64,000 nt of DNA from Ecdyonurus torrentis (Eukaryota; Arthropoda; Insecta; Ephemeroptera; Heptageniidae): the NCBI GenBank assembly GCA_949318235.1, contig OX439134.1:29148459-29212458 (forward strand). Direction: 5' to 3'. Position numbers and translations under genes: made by a program. The notes beneath the pieces were generated by a model that was not told the DNA's origin, did not search any database, and saw only the letters and a list, made by a program, of their open reading frames with translations. This document shows, piece by piece, positions 39,861-61,800 of the stretch; the stretch's first letter is position 1, and each line of letters begins with the position of its first letter.

Positions 39861-40146
39861 CACTCTAAAAACTGGTGCATACTTTGGTTACGAATCCTAA
39901 CTTATTTAAGATAATCACTTTTAAGTTATTACGAGTAGCTAAAATAATGCATTTTAGAAAGTTATTAAAAATATCTAATTTAACTCGTTTTAAGTTTTTT
40001 AAGTTTTTTAAGCTATTTTAAGTTAAATTAGCTATTGTCAATAATTTGCTAAAATGCATTATTTTAGCTACTCATAATAACTTAAAAGTGATTATCTTAA
40101 ATAAGTTAGGGTTCGTAACTAAAATAATGCACCAGTTTTTAGAGTG
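39861..40146. mobile_element. Palindrome L, copy 3
   Basis: CACTCTAAAAACTGGTGCAT to CCAGTTTTTAGAGTG, with internal arms as in copy 2. Confidence 0.72.
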
Positions 40147-40940
40147 TTATTATACATAAGTATTCCCTATTGTCAAAGCATAATATTTCAACAATTTACG
40201 TATCTTGCTGCAGTATGTTGTAGAGTAGAGCGCCAAATATATCTGCAAACCTTACAACTTAAAATGTACGTTAGAGACATCTATAGAGTTAATTAAGTAC
40301 TATGTTACCCCTGTTTGTATCTGCAACCAGTCGGACAAGAAAGCTATTAGTAAAGTAGGGCTTCATCATGTATGAGAACACAGTCAATGCTGTCATCCAA
40401 TCAAATGACTAGATTGATACTCAACGTCCAATCAGATTTAGTTTTAGTAGTTTCATGCGTGTTAGATAAAATTTAAGTAACTGTTCCGTTATTATTAGTA
40501 AATTGGGACTAAAATTGGTAACTTGAGACATCTTGGGAGAGAATAGGTAAATAATACAATGTAGGAAAATTCAAAAATTTCACTTTTTTTTCCAAATATT
40601 ATTTTAATGAATGAACCTAAGTATGCGTAAAATAAATAATCACTATACCCATCTGGTGCACAAATAAAAATAAATTTGTACTAATAATAATTAATATGCT
40701 ATAGCTAATTTTTAGTTTAATTGGTCTAATACAACATAATCTATGCTATAACTATAAATAAATGCAGCATAAATTACGTAATGTATTCTTTCTGTTTACT
40801 AATGTATATTATATATATATACACACATACACACACATATAATTATAATATTTAAAAAAATATTGTATATTATTCATATATCTGGAATTTAAATATTGAA
40901 AATAAAACATCCTTCCTTAAGAAAGGGTGACCGAGAGAGG

Positions 40941-41199
40941 GAAAGAGAGCGAGAGCGAGAGCGAGAGCGAGAGCGAGAGCGAGAGCGAGAGCGAGAGCGA
41001 GAGCGAGAGCGAGAGCGAGAGCGAGAGCGAGAGCGAGAGCGAGAGCGAGAGCGAGAGCGAGAGCGAGAGCGAGAGCGAGAGCGAGAGCGAGAGCGAGAGC
41101 GAGAGCGAGAGCGAGAGCGAGAGCGAGAGCGAGAGCGAGAGCGAGAGCGAGAGCGAGAGCGAGAGAGAGAGCGAGAGCGAGAGAGAGAGCGAGAGAGAG

Positions 41200-41237
<38 letters not shown>
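40941..41237. repeat. (GAGAGC)n microsatellite, grading into (GA)n
   Basis: About 220 bases of perfect GAGAGC, then mixed units and pure GA. Open frames here on both strands (ER, SE, RS and LS repeats) are artefacts. It lies 0.5 kb upstream of the gene 1 start. Confidence 0.97.
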
Positions 41238-41238
<1 letters not shown>

Positions 41239-41708
41239 ACCAATAAATGGGGTGAAATATAAACAGACATAAGTTTAATATTTTCAACATTGCTATTGCT
41301 CTACTTGATTGTGAAAATATTAAAATTTTATACGAACACAATACGTTGATTGGAAATCAGAACCGTGACTGACTATAATAGTATATTTATGATAGCAAAA
41401 CTTGTTATACTAATATTTATGCATGCTACATTTTGTTTCTTTTATTTTATATGCAAATTTTGAAAATTATAAATTATCAATTAATATTATTTATGATACG
41501 AAAAAAAAAACAAAAAAAAAACTAAACATAAAATATACAGAAATTAGAGGGTCAATATTAATAATAATATTTTTATATATATTGTGAAACAAAAACAAAA
41601 CAAAAATAAGAATGATAAAAAAATAAAATGATATGATAAATAATAATAAATAAAAAAAACTTGATTGGGCATTAGGAATATATTGCAAGTTTTTGTCACT
41701 TTGCAGCA

Positions 41709-51018
<9,310 letters not shown>

Positions 51019-51037
51019 AACCGGATAAGCCAATAAT

Positions 51038-51047
51038 AATAAATAAA
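51038..51047 (+). promoter_or_regulatory. Polyadenylation signals of gene 1
   Basis: Two overlapping AATAAA hexamers (51038 and 51042) start 20-24 bases after the stop codon of gene 1. That is the expected place for 3'-end formation with a very short 3'UTR. AATAAA is frequent in DNA this AT-rich, so position is the main support. Confidence 0.5.
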
Positions 51048-51559
51048 TAATTAACTATTAAAAAAAATTATTTTGATTTATTTAATAACCATCTTTTAAA
51101 TTAAGGTAAAATTAGATTTATCTTATTGGTATATTGTATGTATAAAAATATGTATCAATAAGTATGCTATAATAGATAGCTAATTAGTGGTTACCTTTAC
51201 TTTTCTTTTTTTTTTTTTTTTTCTTCTTCAGAATTTTCAAAAGTTGAATAAGGTATCCTAATAGAAAAAAAAAAAAAAATTTGATGCAATTAAATTACAA
51301 ATATTTTTTTATTCATTGAATTCTAAGGAAAGTTTAGTAAAAATATAGTACGCATAATTGTAATATTTTATTGTACTTTTTACGAAAGTTGAAGACCAAT
51401 ACAAGACGTCTTTGTTTAAAAAATATATATATTATTAAAAAAATTAGAAGAAGGAAAAAAAAATTATAAAAAAAGGCGCAGATTATATTGATTCAAACGT
51501 TCAATAAGAAATTGCTTATTGAAAACTAGCGAACAGGGTTTTACTAGTTGTTTTATACC

Positions 51560-51868
51560 TATAGGGTTTATGCATTCATGTTAAAGTCGACACCATGTTG
51601 GATAACTCAATAACATGGGTGACATAGGAAAATAAAACATTTTGAGAGTTTAAAACCACTATGCAATATTTTTTAGAGCATTGATGCTGTAAATATGTTG
51701 AATTAGTATCTTAAGTATGTGAGAAAAATAATAAATAACAAAAAATTTATCGATTTCCCAAAGAAAATTGGCTTAAATGAAGTTTGTCCTATGCTGAGCA
51801 ATGTTATTCACTACTCCAGTATGGCCTCCAAGCGCATTAAATATGACGTCATCCGGATACACCCTATA
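51560..51868 (+). mobile_element. T element, copy 5 (between genes 1 and 2)
   Basis: ATAGGGTTTATGCATTCATG to TGACGTCATCCGGATACACCCTAT. Full length, about 310 bases. Confidence 0.73.
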
Positions 51869-52808
51869 TGTTTGATTACATCTATTTGCTTTATATAGTT
51901 TCCAATTCAAATTTTTGTAATAATTGAACAACTTTAAATTTCTTTCAATTTTTAATATTATTCTAATGGAGTACAATGTATTGCTGGACTAAAAAAAAAT
52001 GTAATTTGTCCTCATTAGAATGCCTTGAGATATCTAATTAATATAATTATAGTTTTAATAGTTCTCCATGGGGTCACAAATTCTTTTACTTCAGTCAAAA
52101 AGTGGGTATTTCAAATGCAGTAATTACAGAGAAACAAATAAAATAAATAAAAATATTAAAAAATAATAATAAAAAAAAAAAAAAAAGGCTAATAAAAAGG
52201 TGTTCTAAATATAAAAATATTGATAATAATATGAATATATATATACATATCTGATAAAATAAATAAAATGAAAAATTATCGTATACTGTATTTTAAGTGT
52301 GAAAATGTTTTAACAATAATTATTGATTTTTTTTTTTTTTTTTTAGATTTATTTAGATTATAAATATTAAATATTTTAAGAATATATCCCTAATTATATT
52401 TATGATAACTCAAACTATTATGAAATACATTGTATTCCTGTATAAATATTTTAGTAATCAATATGTACCAATTGGTATTATGATCAATAAAGAAAATGAA
52501 ACTGAAATGAAAAATTGGTTACACAACATTTTTACTACATAATTTTATATTTATAAACCGTTACATAATTTAAATTTTTGTTAAAAATACTAAAATATAA
52601 TTTGAATTGATACATATATAAATAAAAGTTCAAACAAATGATAAGAGTCATTATCAAGTTACAAAATACCATAAACAAAAATTTTACATTGTTTTTACTT
52701 ATCATTATCATATTTAGAAACAAAATTTGCATGTTGATTGATAAAAAAAGAGGAACAAAATATTATAGGAAATAAATTTGGAAAGTTTTTTTATTATCAT
52801 TTAACAAG

Positions 52809-52872
52809 ATGAGGTTTCCAAGCTGCTCTATTTTTATAGTATGTGTTTTCAACAATATATTTGTCGATGCAA
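52809..52872 (+). CDS. Gene 2 exon 1: signal peptide
   Basis: ATG at 52809, 21 codons plus one base, then donor GTAAGT at 52873. The exon is hydrophobic and ends FVDA, a plausible signal peptidase site. The phase and the SC-IF core match exon 1 of gene 1. Confidence 0.75.
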
Positions 52873-55800
52873 GTAAGTATTTAACACTTAATTATTACTT
52901 TTTTTGTATCATTATTATTGAGATATTTGATAGTGAACGGATAAAATAAATTATGCTAATTTATGCTACATTTATATAGCATATTAGTTTATACAGTAAT
53001 TGTTGCTAAATTGAAACAGCATAAATATAATATAAATTTTATACAGTATGGTCAGCAAGCTATAAGTCGAACGCTGTTGGACTTCGAACGAATCGAGGAT
53101 AAAGGGCATTTTTTACGTTTTATGTTATGATTTTGCTACTTTTTTAAATCATTAAACGTAGCTCTGTTTTTGTTCTTAATGACAGTTTATCAAAAATTTC
53201 GTAAAAATTGAGCTATATTGTGACAAATTAGACTTTCTTCTTTGAAGCCCCAAATATCTTAATTTTAATATTATAATTATATATTATTATTTTGCCCTCA
53301 TACATAAAATTCTGAACATAAAGCATTAAAAAAAATAAAGAAAAAAAATAAAAGCATAAAGTAATAATTAGTTACAAAACAAAGGGGCAAGGATATATAT
53401 ACTGTAGCACTATATAGCACCATACACATAAGTTTTGACACTTATGCGGTATATGCATTTTTTTAAATAATTTTTTTAGAAATTAGCATATTTTTCTTAA
53501 CAATGCAGCTGCCACACAAAATAAAATATCAAAATCATTTTTAATTTAAAATATTTAGAATTTTATATACTTTATACGTAACTCATAAAAAAAAATAAAT
53601 AAAAAAGTCTCAATATTAAGTTCATAATTTCCATAATATTACATAGTTATTATGCATTTAAAAAATATGTTAAAAAGTTACTATTAATACCACTCTAAAA
53701 ATTGGTGCATTACTTTAGTTACGAATACTAACTTATTTAAGATATACACTTTTAAGTTATTATGAGTAGCTAAAATTATACATTTTAGCAAGTTATTAAA
53801 TATAGCTAATTTAAGTTGTTTTAAGATTTTTAAGTTTTTTAAAGCTATTTTAAGTTAAATTAGCTATTGTTTATAATTTGCTAAAATGCATTATTTTAGC
53901 TACTAATAATAACTTAAAACTGTATATCTTAAATAAGTTAGGATTCGTAACTAAAGTAATGCACTAGTTTTTAGAGTGACAGTATTACATATACTCGCCT
54001 CAAAAATCCTGAGTTACTTGCCGTTCGACCTTTTACGGTATATCGCCCAGCCACTCCCCTTTGAAATGCGTACGAGAAATGGGCGATACATTAGTGGTAA
54101 AACTATAAATCGAGTGAGTTTTTTTGAGTCTAGTATAGTTAGTAGTTAGAAAAAAAGTAGTTAAAAAGTTACTATTTAGACGTTTTTTTTAGAATAAACT
54201 TGTTTAACAGTGTTTTTTTAAGATGTGAATATATTCACATAGTTATAGCTAACTGTTTACCACTGAAGAAATAACGTTTATGCTAACAAGTTATTGTTAA
54301 CACGTATTTCATGCAATTCAGTTATTGGTTTGTACTGAAGAAGTCTATATTTAATTGAACAATTTGTCAAATTTATGTTTTTATTGTGCAAGCAGTATAC
54401 TGTATCTACTGCACAAAGAGAAAAAACTACATAATTTATGCTGTATTTATGTCAATTTAGCATAATTAATGCTAAATTCAAAACATAAAATGATAATGCT
54501 GCACTAGATAATATTTATGCTTTGTAATATAATTATTATGAAGTATACTAGTATAATATAGATTATGCTGTATTGAACATAATTAAGCTGAAAATTAGCT
54601 AATATAACTATCCCCCGTAAGCTGCGACGCTAACTAACTAGTTAAACCGTAGTTAAGTTGTTATTTTGATTGTTGCAACAATTAAAAAAAGATAACTAAC
54701 AAGGGATGTCTCCGGTATGTACCCAACGGATATCGTTCTAATTTTCAGGAAAGGCTCAATTTATGACGTAGTTAACCGTAGTGTTTCGGCTTTTTCTGCA
54801 AAATTTCTTGGGGGCCCAAATTTGTGACCCCCAATTTTTACCAATTAACATGCAGTTAAATGGGAGTAGAAAAATAAAAGTAGTTCAATGGAACTAAAAC
54901 TCACGTCATTTATGTAAAAAACGATGCTCTTTAACAATATAATAATTAAAAAATTATAGTCATTATATTTGGGACCCTTCTGGGCCCCTTTGTTGCTCAT
55001 AACTCGACTTGCTGATGGTATTTTTTGTCTCAAAATTCGTAAACGCAAATTAGGTTCTTTTTTATAATTAAATTAAATAGATCATTAAATTTCCAATCGA
55101 TTCATGTGCATAACATTGTGTTTTGATAATTTATTCTGTAAGATACGCCAGTTCAAAGTTGTCGTATTTTATATATCCTATACAAACAATGTTAAATCCT
55201 CATTAACATGGGTTTGCATAGGGAAAAAATGAAATATTTTTAGGTAGTTCTAAAACTTACGTTACTTATGTAAAAAATGATTTTCTCTTACATAAAAATA
55301 CTTTAAAAATTCGCAGTGTCATATTTGGGACCCTACTGGGCCCCTTTGTTGCTCATAACTCGACTTGCTGATGGTATTTTTTGTCTCAAAATTCGTAAAC
55401 GCAAATTAGGTTCTTTTTCATAATTTAATTAAATAGAACATTAAATTTCCAATCGATTCATGTGCATAACATTGTGTTTTGGTAATTTATTCTGTAAGAT
55501 ACGGCAGTTCAAAGTTGTCGTGTTTTATATATCCTATACAAACAATGTTAAATCCTCACTAACATGGATTTGCATAGGGAAAAAATGAAATATTTTTAGG
55601 TAGTTCTAAAACTTACGTTACTTATGTAAAAAGTGATGCTATTTCACATAAAAATACTTTAAAAAATCACAGTGTCATATTTGGGTCCCTACTGGGCCCC
55701 TTTGCTGCTCATAACTTGACTTGCTGATGGTATTTTTTGTCTTAAAATTCGTATACGCAAATTAGGTTCTTTTTCATAATTTAATTAAATAGATCATTAA

Positions 55801-58800
55801 ATTTCCAATCGATTCATGTGCATAACATTGTGTTTTGATAATTTATTCTGTAAGATACGGCAGTTCAAAGTTGTCGTATTTTATATATCCTATACAAACA
55901 ATGTTAAATCCTCATTAACATGGATTTGCATAGGGAAAAAATGAAATATTATTAGGTAGTTCTAAAACTTACGTTACTTATGTAAAAAGTGATGCTATTT
56001 CACATAAAAATACTTTAAAAAATCACAGTGTCATATTTGGGTCCCTACTGGGCCCCTTTGCTACTCATAACTTGACTTGTTCATGGTATTTTTTGTCTTA
56101 AAATTCGTATACGCAAATTAGGTTCTTTTTCATAATTTAATTAAATAGAACATTAAATTTCCAATCGATTCATGTGCAAAACATTGTGTTTTGATAATTT
56201 ATTTTGTAAGATACGGCGGTTTTAAGTTGCCGTATTTTATATATCCTATATACAAACAATGTTAAATCCTCATTATTCATGAATATTGGTTTGGATATAA
56301 GGAAAAAGTAATTATTTTGAGGTCGTGCTGAAACGCACTTATGTAAAAAGGGACGCTTTTTTACGTCAAAATAATTAATAATAACCAACTGCAAATAATT
56401 TAACAAAATAACCAACTCCCAATATTAAAAACTATTGAAGAAAACACGTTTTGTCATAAACTGATGTATAAAAGAAAGAATTTGCAAAGCTTTGTCAAAA
56501 AACGACCCATTTTTTGAAAGTTTGTGGAAAACGTTAAATTATTCAAAAGCTGTTTAATTTACAAAGTAGCTCCTGGCAAACTTTTTAAAGTAGACTACAA
56601 TACACACCTTTTTGTGTGTTTAAATAAAAAAATTATCAATTTTTTCGTTTAGAAAATGGCACCTGAAAATGGGTCTAGAAAAATGCATTTTACTGCTTTT
56701 GTGAGCTACCCAAAATAAAATGTCTATCGTATATCATATCAGAATTGTTCAATTTTTTTCGTTCTACACGCTGGTTATCGTGAAACTGAAGTAGAACCAA
56801 TTTTTACGACGCCATAGTCAAAAAAGTGTTTTCACGGGGGTCGAAGACAGGGGACCCCCTTCTTTGTTTTTGGACCCAAAAAAATTTTGTTCTATTTTTC
56901 CGTGCGACACATGTTTTTAGGTCATTTTTGGGCCCCACATTACGAACCTGAAGCTATTTTTTCCATAATAATATTATTAAGGCCACAGTGCTTATTTCAA
57001 AATTTAAGCCTATTTAAACACGTGCGAAATTGCATTTAAATTGAAGTGCCTATAATTTGGTCAATTTTACAGATACGCCTAAACTCTTCAAAATCTATAT
57101 CAACCTTTTATTTAAAAGTTGTATACCTAATGTCATCTTTAGATCATAGGTTCGTATAAGGTTTGAATATTTTAGCGTATCTGTAAAATTGACCAAATTA
57201 TAGGCACTTCAATTTAAATGCAATTTCGCACGTGTTTAAATAGGCTTAAATTTTGAAATAAGCACTGTGGCCTTAATAATATTATTATGGAAAAAATAGC
57301 TTCAGGTTCGTAATGTGGGGCCCAAAAATGACCTAAAAACATGTGTCGCACGGAAAAATAGAACAAAATTTTTTTGGGTCCAAAAACAAAGAAGGGGGTC
57401 CCCTGTCTTCGACCCCCGTGAAAACACTTTTTTGACTATGGCGTCGTAAAAATTGGTTCTACTTCAGTTTCACAATAACCAGCGTGTAGAACGAAAAAAA
57501 TTGAACAATTCTGATATGATATACGATAGACATTTTATTTTGGGTAGCTCACAAAAGCAGTAAAATGCATTTTTCTAGACCCATTTTCAGGTGCCATTTT
57601 CTAAACGAAAAAATTGATAATTTTTTTATTTAAACACACAAAAAGGTGTGTATTGTAGTCTACTTTAAAAAGTTTGCCAGGAGCTACTTTGTAAATTAAA
57701 CAGCTTTTGAATAATTTAACGTTTTCCACAAACTTTCAAAAAATGGGTCGTTTTTTGACAAAGCTTTGCAAATTCTTTCTTTTATACATCAGTTTATGAC
57801 AAAACGTGTTTTCTTCAATAGTTTTTAATATTGGGAGTTGGTTATTTTGTTAAATTATTTGCAGTTGGTTATTATTAATTATTTTGACGTAAAAAAGCGT
57901 CCCTTTTTACATAAGTGCGTTTCAGCACGACCTCAAAATAATTACTTTTTCCTTATATCCAAACCAATATTCATGAATAATGAGGATTTAACATTGTTTG
58001 TATAGGATATATAAAATACGGCAACTTTGAACTGCCGTATCTTACAGAATAAATTATCAAAACACAATGTTTTGCACATGAATCGATTGGAAATTTAATG
58101 ATCTATTTAATTAAATTATGAAAAAGAACTTAATTTGCGTATACGAATTTTAAGACAAAAAATACCATGAACAAGTCAAGTTATGAGCAGCAAAGGGGCC
58201 CAGTAGGGACCCAAATATGACACTGTAATTTTTTAAAGTATTTTTATGTGAAATAGCATCACTTTTTACATAAGTAACGTAAGTTTTAGAACTACCTAAA
58301 AATATTTCATTTTTTCCCTATGCAAACCCATGTTAATGAGGATTTAACATTGTTTGTATAGGATATATAAAATACGGCAACTTTGAACTGCCGTATCTTA
58401 CAGAATAAATTATCAAAACACAATGTTATGCACATGAATCGATTGGAAATTTAATGATCTATTTAATTTAATTATAAAAAAGAACCTAATTTGCGTTTAC
58501 GAATTTTGAGACAAAAAATACCATCAGCAAGTCGAGTTATGAGCAACAAAGGGGCCCAGAAGGGTCCCAAATATAATGACTATAATTTTTTAATTATTAT
58601 ATTGTTAAAGAGCGTCGTTTTTTACATAAATGACGTGAGTTTTAGTTCCATTGAACTACTTTTATTTTTCTACTCCCATTTAACTGCATGTTAATTGGTA
58701 AAAATTGGGGGTCACAAATTTGGGCCCCCAAGAAATTTTGCAGAAAAAGCCGAAACACTACGGTTAACTACGTCATAAATTGAGCCTTTCCTGAAAATTA

Positions 58801-61800
58801 GAACGATATCCGTTGGGTACATACCGGAGACATCCCTTGTTAGGTTTAACTAGAGGTTGCAGCTTACAGCCCATATGTTTTTTTATTGTTTTTTTTTTTT
58901 TGTCGTTAATTGTAGCTATTATTTTTACAAGATTAACCCTTGTCTCTACCTAGATTTTTTTTTTAATGTAATTACTTTTACCAATAAGAGTTAAAAGTTT
59001 TTTATAATTATTATTATTAAAAAAATAATAAATAATACATTTTTATGGTATTTATCGCTGGAACTATATTTCCATTGTGTAATAATTAGATAACATTTTT
59101 TTTTTACATGTAAATTGCTTGCAATAAAATATATTAAATTATCACTATTGTAACAACATTTTTTAAATTATTAAATATTATCATATCTGTAAATTATAAT
59201 AATTATATTATTATTTTGCGTTCTCCCTTCTTTTTTAACTTTCTTTTTTTACTTTTTTTTTCTTTTATTTAACGTGCTTATACCATACGTAATATACTGA
59301 AATAAAATCATAAAACTGCACAACAATAGAAAGAAAAGTAACACTGTATGTCCATTCCACTGTCTGCTATTTCAGCGCTCAATTCCCTTCATACCTGTTA
59401 TCTGTAATATCAAACACATCCTGTCTTATTACTTGATCAAGTCGACACTCACAGTTCTATAGCTCGCGTTTTTGGACGCGAGACGGCAGAAGCATGTAGC
59501 ATGAGTTTGGGAGGTCAAGAGTCACCTCACCCTTAATTAGATGCCTCGGTAACAATGATAGGCATACGGCTCTAATGAGCTCGTGGAAAAGTTTCCCATA
59601 ACGCTCAGTAGAGGACGTCACCCCGATGACAGGGCCTAGTGTCCCAAAAGCCATCCATTCGCATCATAGTAAAATAGTCACAAATATTTTGGGCCATGGT
59701 GAAAGGGTTTGTGTATCTTGGCTTCAGTACATGGAAAAACTGAACTACTTAATTTATGCTCCATTTATATAATTATGGTATAAATACTATGCTAAATTAA
59801 AACAACATAAATAAATAATTATGCTGTATAAAATAATACTTATGCTTTGTAACAGAATTATTTAGAAATATAGAAAAGATTCTGCTGTATTGACAAATTG
59901 TGCTAAAAATGACTTGGCATAATTATTATGTATTTATTTTTGTTCGTGTATGAGCCAGGTGCACACATTACACACACATTTGTCCCCTACATACATAATC
60001 GAATGTGGAGCTAAGCACTAATAATAATAATAACGTAATTGTTGTATATCAATAGGACCTAATGTGACGCGCAATCACGTGACGAGACGTGCTGCAGACC
60101 CGGATGTACCTATTTCATCAATCGACGAGTACAAATTCTTCGTAAGTATCTCAATCAAACATTTATAGCTTCAGATTATGTTTCTCATTTGTTATTATAT
60201 ACTATACTTTTTGTTTGATTTCTCTCACTTTTTTTTTTCTTTTTATTTATGTATTTTTTATTTTAAAATACTTCATAATGGCCATGTTGTAATCATAACG
60301 TACGCCACCTGTGAACGTAGGTAGCCCTTTAAGTCCATTTGTTACGCAGGAAACCTAAATTTGTAGTCCTTAAAATTTTCTTACCTTGTAGTTTTTTTTT
60401 TTTTTTTAACATCATTGCATTGAATCCTATTACAATAATTTAATAAAGTTTCAGTTTTAAAACAAATCGTTTTTGTGATCCTTAAGATATTTTATTATAG
60501 TGTCATAGTCTTAAAATAATTTAAGAATTACATACATATATTATGACACTATAGTCCCTTTCAGGGTAAGCCAACAAAACATAGATGATTTTTAGCCTGA
60601 CCCAGTGATAGACCTCCACAACTTCCTATCCTGACAAACTTCACTTGCTTCCTCCAGTCTCATACCTTGTTTCATACACTTTCTTTTGTATCTCATACTG
60701 CATACATTCTTATTTTTCAAACATCTTCCAACCACTTCAGAACAAGATGTTTTAGGCCTGCCTCTATCTCTCCTTCCATCCACTCTGCTATGGAATAATT
60801 GTTTTGCAAGAATTAATTAAATATATATTAAAATTAACCATCCACTGTAAGCTCTAAGCTCTAAGCCTTGTTTGGATTCTATAAAATAATAAAGAAGTTA
60901 GTTAAAAAAAATAGTCTTCTACAAAAATGTGCGATCAGAAATATTATAACATTGAAAACATTTCACAGTGTTCCATCCAGCCATATCCTGGAATATTTGA
61001 AAATATTGCATTCAACGCCGTATTCATCGCTGCCAGTTGGGTGCTAACTTTCACCGAAATTCTGGATATGTAAGTATTTTGTGTATTCAAAAATATAAAT
61101 TTTGATATACGAATATGTAAATAAAAAAAGTCTGCGTAATTAATGCTGCACGTCATATAGGGTGGTTTCATTCATGTTAAAGTCGACGTCATAAGTGAGT
61201 ACTAAATAACATTGGCCGGTATAGGAAAATGGCACATTTTGCCAGTTTAAAAATACTTTGCAATTTTTTTGAGAGCATTGATGCTGTTAACAGGTTGAAT
61301 TAGTAGCTCAGGTATGCAAAAAAAATAATAATGACCAAAAAATAGCTAATTTTTCAAAGATAATAGCCAAAAACTACGTTTGTCCTATGCTGAGCAATGT
61401 TATTCATTGCTCAAGAAGAGCATTGTAAAGCACTCAGAATGACGTCATGCGTACACACCCTATAGAAACTTTTATACAGTTAAAATGAGTTTTTTTTTAA
61501 TTCATTCAATATCATTTGAAAATTATAGTACTTGTTTTGCTGAATATAATAAATATATAAATAACACGATAAAAGAATTATTATGAAAATATAGTTCATT
61601 CTTTGACTATTTCCGCACCAAATTGGTCACTCACTGCCTTAATATAACTATGTTTTCAATTTATAGCATGATGATTATATAAATGGTGTTTGTAAACTTT
61701 TTTTTTTTCCTCCAAACCACAAAAATAAAAAGGTGATGATCGTTTTTTTTAAGGCGGGAAATTAGCTACTGCGGGATTTGACTAAATATTTGTAAAGACA

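Larger units (their letters stand above)
54699..58840. mobile_element. Giant foldback element FB (4.14 kb) flanked by TA
   Basis: The element starts ACAAGGGATGTCTCCGG and ends with its reverse complement. The left arm (54699 to about 57080) and right arm (about 57187-58840) are near-perfect inverted copies around a loop of about 100 bases. Flanking TA at 54697-54698 and 58841-58842 is the likely target duplication. No transposase ORF is present; the only ORF pair is the same short sequence mirrored in both arms. FB fills most of intron 1 of gene 2. The TA target suggests a Tc1/mariner-like mobiliser, which is inference. Confidence 0.85.
54617..58867. mobile_element. Small palindromic element S split by FB
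   Basis: S runs from GTAAGCTGC (54617) to 54698, is interrupted by FB, and resumes at 58841 to end GCAGCTTAC at 58867. Its ends are inverted repeats (GTAAGCTGC; CTAGTTAAACC with GGTTTAACTAG). A related uninterrupted stretch lies near 10360-10470. Confidence 0.6.

Noticed and set aside
40889..41341. Four overlapping frames of up to 150 codons over (GAGAGC)n
   Set aside because: They are simple repeats (ER, SE, LS, RS dipeptides) on both strands, with no start context or splice signals.
32467..41700. A third pseudoprotease copy upstream of gene 1
   Set aside because: I looked for signal-peptide and VVVS- or WVLT-like exons next to splice sites and found none; the stretch is filled with MITEs.
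54845..55048. A 67-residue ORF present twice, at 54845-55048 (-) and 58491-58694 (+)
   Set aside because: It is the same arm sequence of the foldback read in mirror positions. It lacks any recognised domain and is broken in the other tandem units.
59457..59654. 65-codon minus-strand ORF as a gene
   Set aside because: No splice signals, no recognised domain and a single short frame; listed only as an orphan GC-rich segment.
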